Source of the DNA: Trametes villosa
Taxonomy: Eukaryota; Basidiomycota; Agaricomycetes; Polyporales; Polyporaceae
Length of the DNA stretch: 62,905 nt
Direction of reading: 5' to 3'
Assembly (NCBI GenBank): GCA_002964805.2
Contig: PUDQ02000062.1
Location: 1 to 62,905 of the forward strand
In this document: positions 30,201 to 43,263 of the stretch, one piece after another
How positions within the stretch are numbered: position 1 is the stretch's first letter
How the letters are laid out: the number at the start of each line of letters is the position of its first letter
Notes under the pieces: generated by a model
The model's database searches: none
Seen by the model: the letters and a program-made list of their open reading frames with translations, nothing else
What the model was told of the DNA's origin: nothing
Program-made: the position numbers and the translations under genes

Positions 30201-31733
30201 ATGGACGCCAATCAGGACGATACCTTTTGGGGTTTCTCAAACCGACGCATCCGCGTTCTGATTTGGAACCCCACTACCCCGCTGCATGGCGACTTCGTTT
30301 TAGACCCCCAGTTCTCCCAAACTCAGTTGCCGGGGCTGTTCTCCGACGGTTCTCCGAACAATCCCTTCCTCCCCGTCGACAACACGAGACCGGCCCAAGT
30401 CGCCCAGACAGCTCCGCCGTTCATGGAGCAAGCCCTGGCCCCCGAACCATAAGGCGTCGAGCCGGCGGCGCAACCTCCGGCTGAGAATGCGGCTCCCCGC
30501 ACTCCCCGCAGTGGTGCACCTCCGCCACCTCCACCTCCGCCTCCGTCGTCCGATCCGTCTACCCCGCTGGGTGGCGGACCTGGTGGTGGACCTCCTCCCG
30601 GGCCAGGCCGCTCCCCCAATAACCCCTTCCAACCCCAACCGTTCCAACCCACTCTGCAGGATACCAACACCATGCTCGCCGGGGCCATTGCTATGCTCTC
30701 CCAGACCCATTGGACCACTGACAGGTCCGATAGGCCCTCCAAGCGGAACAACGTCCACGAGCCGGACCAGTTCAACAGAACGGACCCCAACAAGCTCTGC
30801 CTCTTCTTTGCTCAGCTAGAACTCGTCTTCAAAGCGCGTCCTCGGACCTTCAACTCCGAAGAGCGGAAGGTCACCTACACCATCTCCTACCTCAAGGGGA
30901 CTGCGCTGCAATGGTTTGAGTCGTATCTCCTAGAAGGCAACTCCGACTCTTCCTCGTTGTTCATGTCCGACTATGAGGCCTTCCAGGACGAACTCTGCGT
31001 CAACTTCGGACCATACAACACGTCCGGAGCTGCGGAGCACGACCTCATAAACCTCTACATGACTGAGAACCAGCACATTGTGAAGTACATCACTCAGTTC
31101 ACCTGCCTCGCGACTCAGGTCTGCTGGGGCAACGCGCCACTCCGGTACCAGTCCTACGACGGACTTCCCAACCGCTTGAAGGACCGTATCTCCGAAGTTG
31201 GGAAGCCCGACACCCTCATTGGACTTCGCGATCTCGCTCAGTCCATCGACAATCGCTATTGGGAGCGGCGCACTGAGCAGAATTGCAATTTGGGCAGCTC
31301 CAAGTCCGACAACAAGTCCAAGGGCTCCTCCAACAAGACACCACGCAAGTCTGGAGGCTACTCCGCGCCTGCCGCGCAGTCCTCCGGGGTGTTCTCCTCC
31401 AGGTTCGCCTCCTCCGGCACTCCAAAGTCCAACTCTGGCAACAAGTCTCCTCCGAAGCCGTACGCGGACAAGCTGGGCAAGGACGGCAAGTTGACCAGGG
31501 AGGAACGTTAGCGGCGCTTCGCAAACAACCTCTGCCTCTTCTGCGGCGGCGCGGGGCACACCGCCTCCGTTTGTCCGAAGAGGTCCTCCTCCGTGGCTAA
31601 GGGCCGAGCGGCGCAAGCTGCTCCACCTGCTCCGCCTGCTCCACCTGCTCCACCTGCTCCACCTGCTCCACCTGCTCCGCCTCTTCCGCCCGCAGCGGCC
31701 AAGATTGAGGCCGTCCCCGAGGCAAAAAACTAG
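30201..31733 (+). pseudogene. gag: Gag of element D, two nonsense codons
   Basis: One frame of 510 codons interrupted by TAA (30450-30452) and TAG (31509-31511); both look like single-base changes. A Pro-rich region (~80-135) precedes the capsid-type segment (~180-330: EPDQFNRTDPNKLCLFFAQL, FNSEERKVTYTISYLKG, ALQWFESYL). A Ser/Lys-rich linker leads to a CX2CX4HX4C knuckle (CLFCGGAGHTASVC) and a microsatellite-encoded Ala-Pro-Pro repeat (~31618-31690). It ends at GCA AAA AAC TAG, a canonical -1 slippery site on the stop. Confidence 0.82.
31724..31730 (+). promoter_or_regulatory. Canonical -1 frameshift heptamer A AAA AAC in element D
   Basis: Gag reads GCA AAA AAC TAG; the heptamer is in the correct phase (X XXY YYZ), and a -1 slip continues AAA CTA GTC CAC into the open protease frame. 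It is the most efficient class of retroviral slippery sequence and abuts the gag stop codon. Confidence 0.75.
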
Positions 31734-32922
31734 TCCACGGTCCTCTGAACTCCGTACCCGTCGAGGACCGCGTTGACTCCTCCGGTACGGAGGTCACCCT
31801 CAGGCTCAATGTGTCCGCTCTTTCCGATCCCATGTCCCTCCATATTTCCCTCTTCTCCGACTCTATTCCGACTCCGTTCCGCGCCCTCATAGACTCGGGT
31901 TTGTCGCATTGCTTCGTGGACTCCGACTTCGCGGACAAGCACAAACTCCAAACCAGCTCCATTCCTCCGCTCCGACTGCATCTCTTCGACGGCACGTCCA
32001 ACCAATACATCTCTAGGACTGTGTGTCTTCCTGTACATTTCCCTTCTGGTGAAGTCCTCAATATAGATTTCCATGTTACCCCGCTTGACAAGTCCATCTC
32101 CGCTGTTCTGGGATACAGCTGGCTTTCTGACTACAATCCGTTGATTGACTGGAAGAAGCGTAGCATCCAGTTCCAAACTACACCAACAGCTCGTCCCGAC
32201 TCCGCGCTGGCCAGAGCATCGGAGCTATCTCCAGCTCCGCTCACGTTGACTCCGGCACCTCCGTCCCCAACTTCTCCGATCTCCGCCCCCCGCGTTTCCC
32301 GGGTTAACACGGCGGTGTTCGCCCTGGCCTGCAAGCTCTCTGGCTTGGAGTCGTACACCCTGAGCCTCTCCGACACCGACTCTGTGTTCCTCTGCGCCTC
32401 TGCCACCTCCGATGACCCTCCGGACCTGTTGGACGTTCCCGTGGAGTACCACAAGTTCGCAGACGTCTTCAGCAAGGTCAAGGTGGACACCCTCCCGGAG
32501 CACCGCCCCCACGACCTTAAAATCGTCTTAGAAGATGGGGCAACTCTGCCACTCGGACCAATCTATTTGCTCTCCAAGGTCGAGCTTGACACTCTCCGCG
32601 AGTACATTGACAAGAACCTCCCGTCGGGGTTCATACGTCCGTTGAACTCCCCTTGCGGAGCTCCGGTCCTCTTTGTTAAGAAGAAGGACGGCTCACTCCG
32701 ACTATGTGTGGACTACCAGGGCTTGAATAAGATCACCCGGAAGGACCGCTACCCTCTTCCGCTCGTGTCAAACCTACTGGACACTCCGCGCAAGGCGTCG
32801 GTCTACATCAAGATTGACCTCCAACACGCGTACAACCTGGTCCGCATAGCTCCGGGCGATGAGTGGAAGACCACCTTTCGGACTTGCTACGGCTCGTTCA
32901 AATGGCTCGTAATGCCTTTCGG
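31730..32922 (+). pseudogene. pol: Pol fragment of element D (protease and N-terminal RT)
   Basis: Open in the -1 frame from the slippery site. Aspartic protease with ALIDSGLSHCFVD and ILGYSWL-like AVLGYSWLSDYNP; then the conserved RT entry (FSKVKVDTLPEHRPHDLKI) and RT motifs FVKKKDGSLRLCVDYQGLN, YPLPLVSNLL, KIDLQHAYNLVRI and WLVMPFG. It ends there, before the catalytic YxDD: after 32922 the sequence is unrelated and a stop follows at 32941. RT palm, RNase H and integrase are absent. Confidence 0.85.
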
Positions 32923-33379
32923 TGAGAATCAAATGCACTGAGTAGGGAATCCTAGCTCGACGAGTCTCGAGTCAGGTGTGTGAAGGTTCCGCTGAAGGCC
33001 GAAGTACAATAGCGCGCAGCTTATTGGAGTTTGAACTATGTGTAGACAGAGCTAATCTTGCCTACTCAGAACAGCGTTAGTTCACACAAGTGCGTGGCGC
33101 TATGACTGTATTGACAGGTAGAAAGAGGATGTATTACTGAGCTCACAGAGCTCCTTCTTATATAGATACAAGGCTGCGGATACTGGAACATTCTGTGGTA
33201 GTTGAGAGTATTCAGGCTATGAGCGGAACGGGCATACAATGAGCCAGGAAGGAGGTGGAACAAGGGAGAAGGGGATAGAAACATCAGGAACTATCGGTAC
33301 ATATCAAGTCTATTCCACAGTGAGTCTCGTGTGGTCGTTATCCATAACACGCGCCCCCAGACTTGATACGTACTGTTAT
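32923..33379. other. Unassigned sequence after the element D breakpoint
   Basis: No coding signal. The junction at ~32922 has no obvious LTR or terminal repeat, so it may be a deletion breakpoint. Confidence 0.3.
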
Positions 33380-33740
33380 CTAACAGGTCTTCCAGCGCTC
33401 TCATCCAGCTTGTCGTCGGAGCCCACGTAGATAGTAGGCCACTCCGTGGTGTTGCCGGGTTATATGCCCTCACTGTACTCAAAATTGTAGCTGTCCAGGT
33501 CACTGGGCTGAGAGGATACACCGTGCTAAGACACGCCGTCGTCATCGACGTAGGAGTAGTGATCGTCGGTGTAAGGCGGAGGCAAGTCCAAATGGATTGA
33601 GGTCTGACGTGAGCCGGAAGAGGCGAGGTGGTCGGCAGGGGAGGAATTTTCGGCGTGGACTTGACTACGATAGGGCATGAGTGTGTTGTGCTCCTGGCCC
33701 GTAGATCGGATGCGAGATGAGAGCCATTGATGTCGAGGTT
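33380..33740 (-). pseudogene. Decayed C-terminal gene fragment, family unknown
   Basis: Minus-strand frame giving plausible protein, including SSRIRSTGQEHNTLMPYRSQ, a Ser/Pro linker, DLPPPYTDDHYSYVDDDG and then TEWPTIYVGSDDKLDESAGR, with two in-frame stops. The overlapping frame is longer without stops, but its Thr/Pro-rich translation looks random. The fragment lies next to the palindromic element at 33774, which may have cut it. I do not recognise the protein. Confidence 0.35.
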
Positions 33741-33773
33741 TGGGGTTCCGCGTTCAATCCTCCCAGGGAGGTA

Positions 33774-36700
33774 ACTTGGGGGAAGAGGGCCAATACTGGC
33801 ATATCCGATTGATGAGATGTTAAAGAGTATTTTAATCATTTATGAACACCTCTCAGTGCACTCAATACTCACTATACATCATTACAGTGTATAGATCTGA
33901 CAACACTATGTTGATTTGAATCTGCTTTTTTTTTCCAGTCTGATAATAATTACTCAAAACTATAGAGCAAATTTACTGTCTCATGGACTGGACAAGCAAT
34001 GTACATGGGAAACTGCACTGATTGAGTTAATACACATCTTACTTGCAGCAATCGTCTCATTACAGGATAGCCCAAACAGCAATGCTAGCATCTGATCTGA
34101 TTTTTGTGTATGTCATCAAAGAAATATTTCGATATTTTTATCATATATAAACACTTCTTTGCACAATTAATAGCTACTGTAAATATTCCACTATCTGAAT
34201 TGGACCACAGAGCTCCACATCATGTTTATTTGAATCCGCCTGATTTCCGGATTTAACAGCACCAGATGATATTCACTTGAGACTATTAACCAAATTTACT
34301 GCATTATGGACTGGACAAGCAATGTACACAGAGACGGCATTGATTGAATTAATATGTATGTTAAGATCCCTCATCATCAAAAAAATTATATAGTCTCTGA
34401 GAATTCTTTACAGTTTTCTGCTGATTGTAAATAAATAAAATATATTTCATTTTCTTATCATGTGACTTGCAGCAATTGTCTTGTTACAGGATAGCCCCTA
34501 CAAAATTGTTAGCAGCTGACCTGATTGTTCTGTATCTGATTGAAGATCTATCAGCATTGCTTCCTGATGGTTGGGCATATCAGCATAGCTGGGCTGTCTC
34601 TATTGCTCATATCTCCATATAGCAAGAGATGTTCAAACACTAGTATTGCTCTCAAGCAAGTTGGGTTATTGTGTGTTCTAAGATCAATCACATAAGCCAT
34701 GGCAGTCACCAACAAATAGTGATTCCAAGTTTGAGGAGATGTCACAGAGCTGGAGTTTGTGTGCATGAATTGAATAAAGCTTCTCACAGTGATGCAGTCT
34801 GCTTTCTTTTTGATGCTGGCTCATAGATTTGCCAAGTGATCCTACAGGCACTCTCAAACCATAGATATCTCACATGGGTGTTACCAAAGCCAGCTTAACA
34901 TATCAAACAGCCTGGGCGGCAATATACATTCAAGGTAGCTAGTGAGTTTAGTAGCTACAGATCTAAGCTACCGGTAATTGAATAGTCACCTGGGTACATA
35001 AACAACTACATGACTGTGATTCACCGACCTTTCTTCCTATCTCTCCTATCAGCCATAGCTCATGACTACTTTGATGCAAGGACATTCTCATATACATCTT
35101 ATCTGCAAGAGTACTTGTGGTAACAGGAGTTACTTACATATACAGGGGGTGATCCGACACTGCTGATAGCTCCCAGGCCTATGACCATGTCTGGGATAAT
35201 GAGTGTCTACCATTGGATGGATATTGAAAAGCTGAATCTGATGACATATAACACTCTGGGGGTTAGTGCATGAGGTACTAAGATATTAGCCAGAGAAACA
35301 GGATGTGGCTGAACTGTGGCACTAATGGGTGATTGCAGCACTGTTAGACGGTGCTGTAGCGGACATCACACCTCACATTTCACACAGTGTCATCCTACTC
35401 ATAGATAGTTTCCTGCCAACACTTGTTTCATCTCATTTGGACTACCAGGGCTAGAGATACAAAGGAATTTGTGTGAAGAGCCAAACAAGACCAAAGCTGA
35501 CATCAATGTCCCTCCTTTCCTCTTGATATAATACATTCAACAGAATGTAACACCTCACTGGGTCATAGTATCATGGTGAAAATTCTGGGCCAATTGAATA
35601 TACTATACAGTGGTGTCATTTTAAGCACAATTTGAGCATTTATGCAGTCTGTGATCACCCTTACAGTGAATGGGATATTCCATTAGGTAGACATTAAGAA
35701 GCTGAATCCAATGGTATATAATACTTGGGGGGTTTGTGCACATTGCACTGAGGTATGAACCATAGAGGCTGAATGTGGCTGAATTGTGGCACTAATGGGG
35801 AATTAAAGTTCTAATCATGACTGCTATGGTAAATACCACATCACCATTTGTACACCATTGAATTTTAGTCAACCATAGCTTTCTAATGACATATGATACA
35901 TGATATTTGGACTATCCAGTGGCCCAAAATGAAAGCATTTGTGTTGGGAGCCAAACAAGTACAAAGCGGGAGGCACGCCGACGCGGATTCGCGTTGTTGT
36001 TTGTTCTCAGCCACAGCTTACATTATTGCCCCCTCCCCTAGTTCTTTTGGCCACTGCTCCCCCAGTTTTGCTTCAAATGGGATGTGTGATATACCGTTAG
36101 GAAGGTGCTTCTGACCTCAACAACATGGGGGTATTCATATGTATCATTGACCAACATATTCTCCACAATACTTTGTCTGATGGGCATATAAACCATTTAT
36201 CAAGTCTGTACATCAGTGTACAGTCAATTTGAACTGGCCAGTATAATCTCATTAGATCCCGCTTAGGTTTTAAATATAGCTAGAGGTGTAATTGTGATAC
36301 AAGCACCCCTCTGTCCCTTTAAACCATTGAAGTCTTATTCATGCAAGCAAAAAGGAGTAAATCACCGTACATACAGTAGTCTCCACTGAATGGTGCATAT
36401 CTTTGCTCCATAATACACTAGTGGTCAAGGGCTACCTGACATAATTGTTTTTGTGGCTCTATGACCTCTAGCTACTGCGCTAAAGAGGTTTTACTTCTTT
36501 TGAAGCAGTGCTAGCACTCAAGGGTCTAAATTGTCCTGCAGGTTTTTGGCCACTGCTCAAACAACAGGTGCAGTATACCATTAGGAAGGCATTCTTGAGG
36601 GCTATCTAATGGTGGTTTTTAATGCTGACTTGAATCATCACTGCTGCTGGTATGTGGCACAGGAGCACTCATAAGCACCCAATGAGAGACAGTGGGCAAT

Positions 36701-39660
36701 GCATGGCCCATACCTCCTCCAATTTGTATCTAAAATACATGTGTTATATACCATCAGGAGGCTGGTTTCAAGCTCTAACTGATCAGGGTACATCCTCCCA
36801 GCATAGCCTCAAGGTTCCATGATTATGCACAATTTGATATCTCATTGTTAAATGAGCAGCCAGAGAGGGATTGACTGTAATACTTTGTTGTAAAGACCTC
36901 AGTATATGGGAAGACACAGTGTTGGATATTGATACAGTTATCAATCGAGCTGTTGGAGCAAGATCACACCTCAGTGTATTGTGACTGAAGTATGGTCGTG
37001 AAGAAAGGCTTCCTAATCTCAGCGTGGAATGATAGTTATTGCCATACTGCTGATATGTAATCAATGTGTATACCCCTTATAAAAGCATTAGTAGCATACC
37101 TTGTGGCTTCAGATGGGGAGAGTGATTGCCCGTGCTGTGCCATCTAGGGCTACACAGGCGCCCAGCAGTGAGCATTAGAGCAAGGCTAGCAACCAGTCAG
37201 GGTGGCTGTGTGCATGATCTAGTCTCTAACCCTAGAGTTTCTAATGGACTGTGACCCTAACCCCAAATTTGTATGTGGAAGTTCTATGTGGCGCTTATTT
37301 CACATCTAATGATTTGTTAGCTGAGATTGAAAATATTTTCCCACGGGGTTGACTTGGCGTCACACATTTTGGCTGGGAGCTCACCCCATAAGAAACGATT
37401 TCTTCGTTCCTCATCAATCGTAACTGCTTTAAATGAAGTGAAACTACATTAGCGCAATAGCTAGAGCACATAAAGCCACACAAACAATCACATCACATTG
37501 GCCTTGACCACTGGTGCATTAAAGAGCAAAGAGATATATGAGTTGGTAAGTAGAGTACTGTGTAAACAGTGATTTACTGCTTTTTGCTTGAGTAAATGAG
37601 ACATTAATGGTTTAAAGAGAGAAAGGGGTGCTTGTACCACGACTACACCTCCATATATCTTGCAGAGATACATAAACAGGGTCAATTGAGACTGTAGTGT
37701 TGACAGTACACTGCTGTACAGGCTGAGTAAGTGGTTTATGTGTCCTTGCAATGAAGTATTGTAGAGGACATAATGGTCATTGATACATATTAATACCCCC
37801 TATAGTGTAGAGCTCAGGAGCACCTTCCTAACGGTATATGACACATGCCATTTGAAGGGGAACTGGAGGAGCAGTGGCCAAAAGAACTAGGGGAGGGGGC
37901 AATAATGTAAGCTGTAGCTGAGAACAAACAAGTGCAAAGCGGGAGGCACAAAAACATGAGTCCGCGTTGGTGTGCCTCTCACTTTGTACTTGTTTAGCTC
38001 CCAACACAAATGCTTTCATTTTGGGCCACTGGATTGTCCAAATATCATGTATCATATGTCATTAGAAAGCTATGAGTGAGCAGCATCCAATGGTGTACAT
38101 ATGATGATGTAGTTTCTACCATAGCAGTCATGGTTAGAGCTTCAATTCTGCATTAGTGCCACAATACAGCCACATTCAGCTTCTATGGTTCATACCTCAG
38201 TGTAATGTGGACAAACCCCCCAAGTATTATATACCATTGGATTCAGATTTTCAATCCCGATCTAATGAAATATCCCATTCACTGTAAGGGTGATCACAGG
38301 CTGCATAAACACAATTGGTCCAGGGTTTTCAGCATGGTACTATGGCCCAGTCAATGAAACACCTTCTGTGATGTGCTAGGAAGACAAATGCTGAGGTGTT
38401 ACATGCTGTTGAATGTATTATATCAAGAGGGAAGGAAGGACACTTATGTCAGCTTTGGTCTTGTTTGGCTCTTCACGGCACTGGTAGTCCAAATGAGATG
38501 AAATAAGTGTTGCCAGGAAGCTATCTATGAGTTGGATCACCCTGTGTAAAAAGTGAGGTGTGATGTCCACTACAGCACTGCCTGACAGTGCTGCAATTCC
38601 CCATTAGTGCCACACTTCAGCCACATCCTGTTTCTCTGGCTAATATTATAGTACTTCATGCACGAACCTCCAGAGTGTTATATGTCAGCAGATTCAGCTT
38701 TTCAGAGGGCTGAAAGATATCAGTAGTGTTAGGTCACCCCCTGTACAGTTCAAGTCAATATATCTAACTCCTGCTGCCACAAGTCGTCTTGCAGATGAAA
38801 TGTATATATGAGAATGTCCTTGCATCAAAGTAGTCATGAGCTATGGCAGATAGTAGAGATAGGAAGGAAAGCCAATGAATACCCTAGAGCTACTAATTTC
38901 ACAAGCTACCTTGCATGTATATTGCAGCTCAGGCTGTTTGGTATGTTAAGCAATCTAACAATGTAACACTTCTGTTAATCTCACTTTGCTACACCCATGT
39001 GAGATATCTATAATTTGAGAGGGCTCATAGAATCACTTGGAAAATGGATAGGTCAAATAATAAACCAGGAAGCAGGCTGCATCATTGGGAGAAGCTTGAA
39101 TCAGTTCATGCACACAAACTCCAGCTCTGTGACAGCACCTTAGAAGTGTAATTGCTATTTGTTGGTGAATGCCATAGCTGCTGTGATTGGTCTGAATAAA
39201 TGCTCAAACACTGGTTTATTGTGCCTTCTGAGATATGAAGATATGGGCAATAGAGACAGGCCTCCTATGCTAGGGTGCCTACCCACAAGAGGACAATGCT
39301 GAGAAATATCTCTAATCAGATACAGAAAAATTAGATCAGCTGCTAATACTGCTCTAAGGGCTATGGCATAACAAAGTAATTATTGCATCTGACATGCATA
39401 TTAACTCAATTAGTGCAGTCCTCTGTGTACGCTGCTTGTCCAGTTAATAGTCTCAAGTGAATATTGTCTGATGTTGCTAATCCAGAAATCAGGCAGATTC
39501 AAATCAACATGATGTTGTGAGTGGTGCTCTGTGCTCTAATTCAGCTAGTGCAATGTTTACAGTAACTATTAATTGTCCCAAGAAGTATTTATATCTGATA
39601 AAAATACTCTACAACACCTCATCAATCGGACATGCCAGTATTGGCCCTCTCCCCCCAAGT
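33774..39660. mobile_element. 5.9-kb AT-rich palindromic element with ~2.9-kb inverted arms
   Basis: Left end ACTTGGGGGGAAGAGGGCC (33774) and right end, reversed, ACTTGGGGGGAGAGGGCC (39660) start terminal inverted repeats of at least 65 bp. Flanks are TA on both sides (33772-33773, 39661-39662), so a TA duplication is likely. Inversion continues deep inside: the ATGATACATGATATTTGGAC module at ~35892 is inverted at ~38055, and the block near 34551-34640 matches the complement of ~39200-39300. The arms are diverged and meet around 36700-37000. There is no ORF above ~100 codons and no transposase, so it is non-autonomous or a relic. The superfamily is undetermined; TA target sites fit Tc1/mariner-like or similar enzymes. 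Confidence 0.7.
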
Positions 39661-41861
39661 TAGAAACTTTAGGGTTAGAAGCTAGATCACCCACACAGCC
39701 ACTTTGACTGCTGTGCTAACTTTGCTCTAATGCTCACTGTTGGGCGCCCATGTAACCCTAGGTGGCACCTTGTCCCCTGAAAGTAGAATAGTAGTAGCAA
39801 TATGGCATCACACCATAGTGACATTAGGTAGCCAGCTGTGTGTCACAACCATACTTCAGTAATGTATACCAGAGTAGTAAACAATCAGGTTAGTAAAGAG
39901 CAATGCTTTATTAGACAAACACTGTAGGCTCTGGTACATATCTAGGGTAGATAGCTCAGTACACGTGCCTTGTCTAATGATTGTTGTTGGATAGGCCAAG
40001 GTGCACTGTGGGGCATCCTTGGTCTTTAGGCTTGTACAGCAGCCTGATTGGTAGCCCTATGAGCCATTGGATTCTATGTGCCCCCATATACCAAAATCTG
40101 GACAACACAGTATTGCAATCAACGTCTCTCTGGCTTGTAGAGGTTCTTACAGGCTGATAAAAACTGAGATTGTGTCAGATATTGGAACCAGAGAAGCTTA
40201 GGCAGAACACCCATACCCTAATCAGATAGAGCTTTGAAGCAGCATCCTAATGGCATATGGCACATGCAATTTAGATACACACTGTAGGGGGTATGAGTAA
40301 AGTAGTGGCCATTATGGCCCTTGGTAGACCCTTTCAAGCAGTAATTTGCTGAATACTGTGCATTGTGATATACAATGCCGTTCTTGCTTAGCACCATTAG
40401 ATAGCCCTCACAAATTCCTTCCTAACGGTATACAACACTTGTAATTTGAATAGGAAATAAATGAGCAATGGCCAAAATACCGTAAAAAGCGCCCATTTTT
40501 CAAGAAAATTTGGCTAAGGCCCATGGGTGCTAGTAAAAGTCGCGGGGCCTGCGACTTCCACTAGCGCTGGTCGGACTTAGCCATATCTCGCGTTTGCGCG
40601 CTAATTTTACAGGAGGAAAAGGCTCCAAGAGCCTTGCTTCAAAATGTAGTAAAACCGCTTTAGCGCAGTAACTAGAGAGCATAGAGCCACAAAAATGATC
40701 ACACTGTGTAGCTTTTGACTAGTAGAGAATTATGAAGCAAAGAAATACACTATTTGATAAGGAGACCATGGATAAAAACAAGGTTTACTCTGATGTACCT
40801 CTGTTTATGAGGCATAGTGGCCCTGTAATAGTCCACATATGATGTAACTGGTATTGCCAGGAAGCTATGAGTGATTGGAATCTGATGGTGCATACAGTAT
40901 GGTGTAATACTCACTGTAGCACTGTCTATCAGTGTAATAAGTTCCCATTAGTGTTCAGCTTAGGCACATTAGCTTTTAGAGCCCATACTTTAGTATATCA
41001 TGCACAAACCCTGGGAGTGTTATGTACCATTTGATTCAGGCTCTCAATATCTACCTGATGGGGGAGGCTGTATGTCACAAAAGCCACTAGACACTCCAGG
41101 AATATCAAAAGATCACCCAAGTTGGCTGTAATATCTGTTGATGTCTTACATAGATCAAGACATTGTAGTTCAGCCACTTTCAATATAATGATAGGGCTAG
41201 CTAGCACACAACACCAATCTAAATGTGTCTGAAGAACAAAGCTGTTGACCATTGAGCTATTACTGATGCTTGAAATATCACATCTAGTTATGTAGATGAT
41301 GACAGCCTGCAGGCTATACTGTTGACATGACCTAGTGATTATTCAATGATCAGTTTCCCAGCTTAACATCAGCTACTCTCCCTTACTTAAGCTTTGGTAG
41401 GGGCTCTCCACTATCCCTTGAACTGGATGCCAATACCAAACACGGTGCTAGCAGGATGGTTAGGAGAAGGATATGTCAGTGTGGTCCAAACAGAGAAATG
41501 CTCTAAGTTACCAATGTGCAGTTTTTCTGGGAGAATTGTGTGCACTGTTACTTGGATGTATAATATGTTCAGCAGATTCCTTCTGGATTGAATATATGCT
41601 CCTAGTATTCTAATAAAGAACTAACATGATGGCTCAAAACAACACTGGCTTTTCACCTACTTCTGAATGTATCTCACTGCTGAGGTGTAGGTTTTTTTCG
41701 ACATATAGAGGCATTTCAAGGTTCTTTTGGCCTTGACACCACCCACCAATGCACAACAATAGCCCTTGAGCGTGCTGAAGGGGGAATGTGACACATGATA
41801 GAAATCCCGTGCATTATCCCATCAATCGGACATGCCAGTATTGGCCCTCTACCCCCAGGTC
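39661..41861. mobile_element. Partial second copy of the palindromic element family
   Basis: Ends at 41861 with the same terminal sequence reversed (ACCTGGGGGTAGAGGGCCAA). It begins, right after the first element, with TAGAAACTTTAGGGTTAG, which recurs at ~53890 and inverted at ~37242 inside the other copies. This suggests the first element inserted into, or recombined with, this copy. It contains the same TCCTAAYGGTATA module at ~40226 and ~40425. No gene. Confidence 0.5.
40482..40610. repeat. 129-bp GC-richer insert with short inverted ends (MITE candidate)
   Basis: Starts GTAAAAAGCGC and ends GCGCTAATTTTAC, which is roughly inverted. It contains internal hairpins (GTCGC..GCGAC) and interrupts a conserved module of the surrounding AT-rich family. 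A target duplication is not evident. Confidence 0.35.
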
Positions 41862-43263
41862 GGCTGCATCTCCCAAGACAGGTTCTGTACCCATCCGCAG
41901 TGTGGTGAGGCACTTCTGGAGAAGAATTGTTCGCAAACCCCTTGTTTTAGTCTGCTGGGGCATGGCATGCACCAACATTGTGTACCCCAGGGGGGTGCAT
42001 GCGTGCAGAAGACATTGAGCCCCTGAAAATCCTATACATCTGCAGCGAGGACAACAATCATGTGCTGTTCTATGGGCACGCCGTCTTCGAGCACATTGGG
42101 TACACAGCTTCGCTGTGTTCCCCCTGGTGACCTCTGTCATGATCCCAAATGTCACCGGCCAACCAATCAAAGACGTTTTAATGAGGTGGTCGAGAGTTAT
42201 TGAGGTGCGCGACATTGTCTGAGCAGCTCATGAAGTCTACGTTGTTGTTCAAGGCCAGCTTGCAATGCGCGATAACCTACACCATAGCCAGATTGGACAG
42301 ACCTCTGACCATCCACAACACACATGAATACTACTTTGATGAGCACCATGGATGCTTTCTGCAAGAGTGGACTATCAGCAACATGTACAAGAGGACGTGC
42401 ACTGTGCGCTCCATCCTCTCCATATGGTCCGTCCACTCACGCAATGACTGAGCCCATCTGATGTGTACATCCTCTTAGCCCTATCACGAAGTTTTAATAC
42501 GGGGAAGGTCACCAAAGATGGGCACATATTCTTTTTTGAACAGCTGTAACAGGAATCTATTCAGTTGTGCCACGTAGCGGCGGGCGGTCGGTGCACCCCT
42601 AAACGTATTACTCACTCGCTCGTACACCAGAGCTCATTGTGGCTATGGGCACTTCTCTTGTCATGCTCGGGTGCCCTCATGGTCACTGCCTCCTCGTACA
42701 TTACCTTCGTCACGCATAGCCTCCATTCCGTCCCCTCCCTGATGGCCCTCTATGATCTCTAGGACTATCAGATTCCATTCACCCTTCTCCTGTATAAATA
42801 CTCGAGGTCTCCCTCTGTATTCTTCGGATTTCTGGTTCATTCAGGGGGTATAGCGAGAGTAATATGGATGTGTTATTTGGTGATAGCACATCTGACAAGG
42901 ATTTTGTGGTCGCTGGAGGCGGGTGGAGCCGGGATGGTGGAACGTGTAGGATTGGGAGGACTACTGTATGTACAGACAACATCTATAACATACACTGTCG
43001 GATGCAATGGGATTGAAGGTAACAGAGGCCGCGGAGGATGAATAGGAAGACTAGGAAGAGCAGACGATGCCACACTCGGTGAATGTAGCTTCAGTATGTG
43101 AGTCCACATTCATTGGTTGCTGATTATCCTCCCCTCACCATGACGTACACAGCAACCCCCGTTGTATATGGGACTCCGTGTGCGGTGTACTGGTTCGCAA
43201 GTGTGTTTGATTGTCTTGTACAAGTTAACAACCGCAGATCCGGCTAGATGACCACCACGCACG
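41862..43263. other. Unassigned region
   Basis: Overlapping short frames on both strands (for example 41814-42215 minus and 42200-42451 plus) could be exon relics, but neither strand gives a consistent splice model or known motif. Confidence 0.25.

Larger units (their letters stand above)
28960..32922 (+). mobile_element. Ty3/gypsy element D, 5' portion, decayed and truncated
   Basis: A 5' LTR (28960-30170), gag with two stop codons (30201-31733) and a pol that stops inside RT at about 32922, where the sequence switches after VMPFG to unrelated DNA. No 3' LTR follows. LTR edge, self-primer and gag/pol slippery site are all still readable. Confidence 0.8.

Noticed and set aside
33291..33839. 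182-codon minus-strand ORF running into the palindromic element
   Set aside because: It crosses the element boundary at 33774 and is Thr/Ser/Pro-rich. A different frame gives more credible but broken protein.
33774..39660. Helitron or LTR element
   Set aside because: There is no Rep/helicase, no CTRR hairpin end and no direct LTR; termini are inverted, with TA flanks.
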